Shown: one piece after another, positions 12,301 through 15,511 of the stretch
How the letters are laid out: each line of letters begins with the position of its first letter
How positions within the stretch are numbered: the first letter of the stretch is position 1
From: JAEZKC01 sp046538945
GTDB lineage: Bacteria; Fibrobacterota; Chitinivibrionia; Chitinivibrionales; Chitinispirillaceae
Direction: 5' to 3'
DNA length: 15,511 nt
NCBI GenBank assembly: GCA_046538945.1
Contig: JBKHHW010000072.1
Span: 1 to 15,511, forward strand
Position numbers and translations under genes: made by a program
The notes under the pieces: model-generated
Told to the model about the DNA's origin: nothing
The model's input: the letters and a program-made list of their open reading frames with translations, nothing else
The model's database searches: none

Positions 12301-15300
12301 CCTTTAACCATTTTGAGATATTTGACAGCTTCAGAATAGTTCTTCTTCTTGTATGCTGTCTCTCCGACCAGTTTCGCTGCGGCATTATTCTCGTGCTTTG
12401 TGAGATATTTCTTGTAAGCCGCAACAGCCTGAGCCACTTTTTTCTGCTTCAGATAGAGATCACCAAGAACCTTGAACTCTTCAGTAGCAGAGGGCTTGAG
12501 CGCTGTGACCTGCTCAAGAATCACAACAGCCTCACTCACGTTTCCGCTCTTCACATGGCAGTCAGCCATGGAAGCCAGAACCCCGGTGTTCTTGGAATCC
12601 ATCTTGGAGGCCTTTTCAAGCAGAGGAATCGCTTCCTTGCAGTTATTGGCAGCAATGTACAGCTCTCCGAGCTTGGCGTACATTTTCGCATCAGCTTCAT
12701 TAGCCGCTATTGCACCCTTGAGAGCACTGACCTGCTCTTTAGTTGAACCGCCCTTGACTACCAGCGCGACGTATTTACCATAGAACCCCTTTATTTTGGG
12801 ATCAGCCTTGATGGCACCCCGGTATGCAGCAAGGGATCCATCCTTGTCTTTTAAATGGAAAAGTATATCTCCAAGGGCCTTCTGCATTTTGGCATCGGAC
12901 GGTACCAGAGCGACATATTTTTTCAGATAGGTAGCGCATCCGGCAAGATTCTTCTTTCTGTGCTCGATCTCGAAAAGAAGCTTAAGCGGCTCCGGATCCT
13001 TGGGGGAGACGGCTACCAGCTGTTTGAACAGTTCTGCAGCCTTGTTGAAATTCTTGGCATTGTAGCATGCAGTTCCGAAATTCTTGAGATAATCCGGGTT
13101 GGAGGCCTCTTTGCCGCTCACCAGACTGTAATACTTGATTGCTTCAGGATAATTCTTCTTTTCATATTCGAAATCACCCACGAAACGGGCCGTCTTGACA
13201 TCCGTCGGTGTCTTGGCCAAGTATTTCTTGTAGGCAGCGACCGCCGCAGGCATTTTTTTCTGTTTGACATACAGATCCCCGAGCGCTTTCTGCTCCTTTA
13301 CGCTGTTGGGGTTCATTACAGTGGCCTGCTCGTAGGAGAGTATAGCGTCACTGATTTTACCTGCTTTTTCCTGACAATATGCCAGTGATGAAAGATTGTC
13401 GAAATTTTTGGAGTTTTTCTCGAGCGCCTTCTTGTACATTTCTATGGCCTGAGAATAGGCCTTCTGTTTCTGATAGATTTCTGCTGCGGCGGTGAAGATT
13501 TCCTCGTTGGCCTCGTTTGCGGAAACAGCCGCTTTAAGAACCGGTAGCAGAACCTTGTCGGTAGTTTTATCTTTCAGCAGAATCGTCGCGTAGTTCTCAT
13601 ACAAACCCTTGATCTTCGGATCAGCCTTAATGGCAGCCCGGTAGGCATCCAAAGCTCCTTTAGTGTCTTTTGCGGCATAAAGATGGTGTCCGAGATCTCT
13701 GTGTGCAGCCGCATTATCCGGCTTCAAAGCCAGATAATCCTTAAGATGGGCAACAGCCGCGGAAGTTTTCTTCTGCTTGAGAGCCGTTTCGTACAGACTT
13801 TTGTGAATCTCGCTATTTTTCGGCTGCAGCTTGGCGAGTTCCTTGTTGATTTTGTAAGCGGTGTTGAGATCGCCGACTTTGAAGGAGTGCTGTGCAAAAC
13901 GGATTCTTGATTCCACATTTTTGGGGTCAAGCTCAATTATCTTCTTATCGGCCTCAACCAAACCTTTGATATCATTCAGTTGTTCACTACATTCGGCCAG
14001 ATCTTTCCAGAGATCGAGATTTTTGCTTTCAGTTTTAAGCAAAACAAGCAACACTCCTCTGGCAGCATTATAATTCTTCTGCTGCATATTGATTTTTGCC
14101 AGAATCATCTGAGGTTCTTTCAGACCGGGAGAATGGTGAAGTGCGGATTCTGCAGCATCCATTGCCATGTCAAACTTTTTAAGCTTCCAAGCGGAGTTCA
14201 TCATCCCCACCGCAGCCTCAGAGGTAGCCTTGAGTGTAAAGCTGCGCTGAAAATTTCTCAAAGCCTCATCATACTTTTTGGCTTTTAGATTATACTGTCC
14301 GAGAGTGAGATGAATCTCCGGATTATTGGGATCAAGATTGACAAGTCTGTCATAGGTCACCTTTGCTTTCTGCTTGTTGCCGGCTCTGGTATACAGATCG
14401 GCAAGCCTTGCGTAAGCTTCCACATTATCCTTGTCCTTGGCGATCGCTTTCTCCAAATAGGTGATTGCGTCACTGGAATTGTTGAGCCCCTCGCTTACCT
14501 GAGCCATGAGAAACAGAATGTCAGAGACCTTCTTTCCCTCACTGTCGGCCTTGTACAACGGGAGAAGAACAGTGTTAGCCTGTTTGTAGTTTTTATTCTG
14601 CAGGTGATAACGGCCTGCCTTTTCTCTTGCTGTCAAAGCTTCAGCGGAAGTGGAACTGCCGAATTTTTTAATGGCATCCTCGTACACTTCAACCGCGGCT
14701 TTGATATCCTTTTTCCCCTGTTCTAAAGAAACCGCCCAGGCAAAGAAATCATCCCCGGTGAGCGATGACTTTTTGGCTTTTTCATAATTGGCAGCTGCAC
14801 GGTTAAAATCTTTCTTTTCATAATAGAGCCGGGCCAGCTCCAAAACCGCCTCCATCTTGGGTGAAGTCTTGTCGTTGGCGGCCTTTTCGTAAAACTCTAT
14901 TGCCTGATCAATCTGCTTTGTCTTTTTGCAGGCATTGGCGATTCTGAATGCCACTTCGCTGTCCGGCCCTTTAGAATAGGCAAGCTTCATCAGCGGAAGA
15001 GCTTTTGAATAATTCTTTTCATCGTAATAGAGCTGACCCAGTTCTCTGTTGGCAACAATATTGTTGGGATCAGTCTCGACTACCTTCTCGAGTGCTTTTT
15101 TTGCTTCCGCCGGCTTATTCTGAGCAATGCAGGCACGTGCATATTCCCAGCTGGCTTCCCCGGTCATCCGAAGCTCCATCGCTTTCTGGGCCATGGACAT
15201 GGCGTTATCCGGCTGATTCAGCTTGTTGTAGACCCTGGCCGCCCCCAGATGGGCATCGTAACTTTTGGAATCGGTTCTCATTGCCACCAGATAACAGGCC

Positions 15301-15511
15301 AGTGCTTTTTCAATGGTGTTGAGGTGCTCGTGAGCAGTACCGATTTTCGACCAGATATCAGCATCTCTGTTGGATGCCGGCACATTTTGATCGGCATGCT
15401 CCACAGCTTCTTCATACTTGCCCGCCTTGAACAGACGCTGGAAAGTCTCGTCAGAATAGCCATTGATTACCATTAGACTCATAACAAGAAATAAAACGAG
15501 ACGATGCCGAA
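9369..15511 (-). CDS. Giant exported TPR-repeat protein, 5' end outside window
   Basis: More than 2,045 residues made almost wholly of 34-residue tetratricopeptide repeats, a helical scaffold for protein-protein contacts. A clear example unit is residues 352-385, counted from the in-frame ATG at 15480-15482. That ATG is not the real start: the frame continues without stop to the window edge and translates as Arg-His-Arg followed by a hydrophobic run (LVLFLVMSLMVI) and Asn-Gly-Tyr-Ser, a signal peptide. No later membrane segment or catalytic domain is visible, so the protein is probably periplasmic or surface-exposed. Residues ~1-583 and ~1640-2037 are irregular TPRs; 584 to ~1640 are four copies of a 272-residue super-repeat. 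Composition is Lys/Ala-rich with few Cys. It has its own terminator before der. The function is unknown; assembly of an envelope or secretion complex is speculation. Confidence 0.9.
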   Translation of the reverse strand, partial: RHRLVLFLVMSLMVINGYSDETFQRLFKAGKYEEAVEHADQNVPASNRDADIWSKIGTAHEHLNTIEKALACYLVAMRTDSKSYDAHLGAARVYNKLNQPDNAMSMAQKAMELRMTGEASWEYARACIAQNKPAEAKKALEKVVETDPNNIVANRELGQLYYDEKNYSKALPLMKLAYSKGPDSEVAFRIANACKKTKQIDQAIEFYEKAANDKTSPKMEAVLELARLYYEKKDFNRAAANYEKAKKSSLTGDDFFAWAVSLEQGKKDIKAAVEVYEDAIKKFGSSTSAEALTAREKAGRYHLQNKNYKQANTVLLPLYKADSEGKKVSDILFLMAQVSEGLNNSSDAITYLEKAIAKDKDNVEAYARLADLYTRAGNKQKAKVTYDRLVNLDPNNPEIHLTLGQYNLKAKKYDEALRNFQRSFTLKATSEAAVGMMNSAWKLKKFDMAMDAAESALHHSPGLKEPQMILAKINMQQKNYNAARGVLLVLLKTESKNLDLWKDLAECSEQLNDIKGLVEADKKIIELDPKNVESRIRFAQHSFKVGDLNTAYKINKELAKLQPKNSEIHKSLYETALKQKKTSAAVAHLKDYLALKPDNAAAHRDLGHHLYAAKDTKGALDAYRAAIKADPKIKGLYENYATILLKDKTTDKVLLPVLKAAVSANEANEEIFTAAAEIYQKQKAYSQAIEMYKKALEKNSKNFDNLSSLAYCQEKAGKISDAILSYEQATVMNPNSVKEQKALGDLYVKQKKMPAAVAAYKKYLAKTPTDVKTARFVGDFEYEKKNYPEAIKYYSLVSGKEASNPDYLKNFGTACYNAKNFNKAAELFKQLVAVSPKDPEPLKLLFEIEHRKKNLAGCATYLKKYVALVPSDAKMQKALGDILFHLKDKDGSLAAYRGAIKADPKIKGFYGKYVALVVKGGSTKEQVSALKGAIAANEADAKMYAKLGELYIAANNCKEAIPLLEKASKMDSKNTGVLASMADCHVKSGNVSEAVVILEQVTALKPSATEEFKVLGDLYLKQKKVAQAVAAYKKYLTKHENNAAAKLVGETAYKKKNYSEAVKYLKMVKGKEANSTELLKIMGHSCFAIKDDIRAIDIHKKLAAKEPKNADYLKVLFILSDRTSAKDDAVTYLRKYVALKPGDAKMQRTLADRLYATKDKKGALKAYKAVLAADSKAKGFHKRFVELVSESGTTQEKINAMKGAIAAGEADGNILVGLGDIYMELKKPQEAAKYYEQAVKADSRNVSLLSTLAKSQEAAGKVNEAIITYEQYIAMNSKARKEYKILGDLYRKQKKGNQAIRMYKKYLEKVPNDNKVALMVGEQAFKAKAYRDAVKYLSKVQGKEAKKAGFLKMYGTAAYRAKDNARALTVLKDLSEIAPKDADVFKMLEDVCRRTGAHEMGVTYLKKYAALKPNDAEANRRLGDLLYKRKDYDDALAAYRAVVKANSSAKGFYKNYVALVMKSGDNKEKISALTGAIAANEANVDMYAALGTLYKKGKAISKAAQMFEKASKLDPRNPRYISELAECQYKSGKLKEAAITYEQAIALNPKAVRELKILGDIYMKQKKVPQAIGMYKRFLDKSSSDSKVALLVGNHAFEQKKYDQALKYLSMVKGENSTTYFFRLGIAASEVKNLKVAIDALEKFRAAALKSRTIVPDKDIAYKALALAYEKSGEKSKAANMIGNYLSLKGVNDPEAAYKRALLVEDGNPKAAVPIFQSNTKSYPKDYRNFLKLGIYYARKEKNLTNAASYLKRCVSVEDSVSRAWFELGLVYGGLKNDKQMLNAFQKFISIETENADAIAKVGEYLLVHRKMGEDAMMFLEMANSLKENDPKIMTLLAQGYIQTNRSAEGMKLLEKVVRNSRGGKVDIKIRQTLGEAYLEHGRFMEAANELKMVTDVKKDPDILLKFASALSGMGRHSEAMGITNEVLAKQPDNVEAIMQSGRVKMAMRNYQDAMETFKKVSYINSKYAPALYERANIYYFQQRYDLAKSFYEKALKIDSKYAMAELGLAKVAKSQRNNAAYKTHLDRAKALDPNNSEILKELKSR
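10563..13733 (-). repeat. Four tandem 272-residue super-repeats in the TPR gene
   Basis: Unit borders, set at the sequence following Leu-Lys/Arg-Lys/Asp-Tyr, are 13733-12915 (273 residues), 12914-12102 (271), 12101-11286 (272) and 11285 to about 10563 (fourth copy, fading at its end). Each unit equals eight 34-residue TPRs, about 816 bases. Shared landmarks in order are a Leu-Lys-Pro-x-Asp-Ala-like start, 'KGF/LY', an 'Ala-Asn-Glu-Ala'-like block near residue 70, Leu-Gly-Asp-Leu/Ile-Tyr near 150, and a Lys-Gly-Lys-Glu-Ala-like block near 205. By eye roughly half the residues agree between adjacent copies. Confidence 0.8.

Noticed and set aside
11316..13388. Long open frames of 150-180 codons on the plus strand opposite the TPR gene
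   Set aside because: They repeat at the same place in each 272-residue unit, lack ribosome sites and known domains, and follow from the codon use of the Lys/Ala-rich repeats on the other strand.

Overview
The window comes from a Gram-negative-type bacterial chromosome of moderate GC content. The core gene content is single-copy housekeeping: der, gpsA, recD2, a small heat-shock protein and an RluA-type pseudouridine synthase. I see no transposase, integrase, CRISPR array, tRNA or rRNA. A very large exported TPR protein next to der and gpsA would fit Fibrobacterota/Chitinivibrionia-like or deltaproteobacterial lineages, but that assignment is only a guess.

Layout, left to right. Positions 1-171 hold a minus-strand terminator hairpin and otherwise nothing firm. 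Positions 172-1012, minus strand, carry a one-domain PLD/HKD nuclease-like protein, then a 61-codon ORF of unknown function whose ribosome site lies in a strong hairpin, then a 34-residue single-span membrane peptide with a Cys-rich tail. An RluA-family pseudouridine synthase (1117-1788, plus) points away from the PLD gene. It converges on a two-gene minus-strand operon: an arylamine N-acetyltransferase-like protein (2366-3184) and a DUF4416 protein (1828-2373), overlapping by 8 bp. That operon is preceded by a sigma70-type promoter with a dyad over the predicted transcription start. A small heat-shock protein (3362-3799, minus) has a strong terminator and a very good sigma54 -24/-12 promoter, with repeated TGTTTCA elements about 90-120 bp upstream of the predicted start. 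Divergent from it is recD2 (4026-6182, plus).

The right 60% is all minus strand. Read in transcription order it is a giant TPR protein (from beyond the right edge to 9369), a terminator, a promoter, and then der, gpsA and a merR-like regulator in a tight operon that ends opposite recD2. The TPR protein is incomplete in this window: the frame stays open to the last base and reads as a signal peptide, so its start codon lies outside. Its middle holds four tandem copies of a unit of about 272 residues, each equivalent to eight 34-residue TPRs.

The genes do not form one pathway. They are a set of independent housekeeping units (ribosome assembly, phospholipid precursor synthesis, DNA repair, protein quality control) plus one structural or scaffold protein. 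The observations most worth following up are the sigma54 architecture in front of hsp20, the 272-residue super-repeat in the exported TPR giant, the hairpin-masked small ORF beside the PLD gene, and the dyad operator at the NAT promoter.
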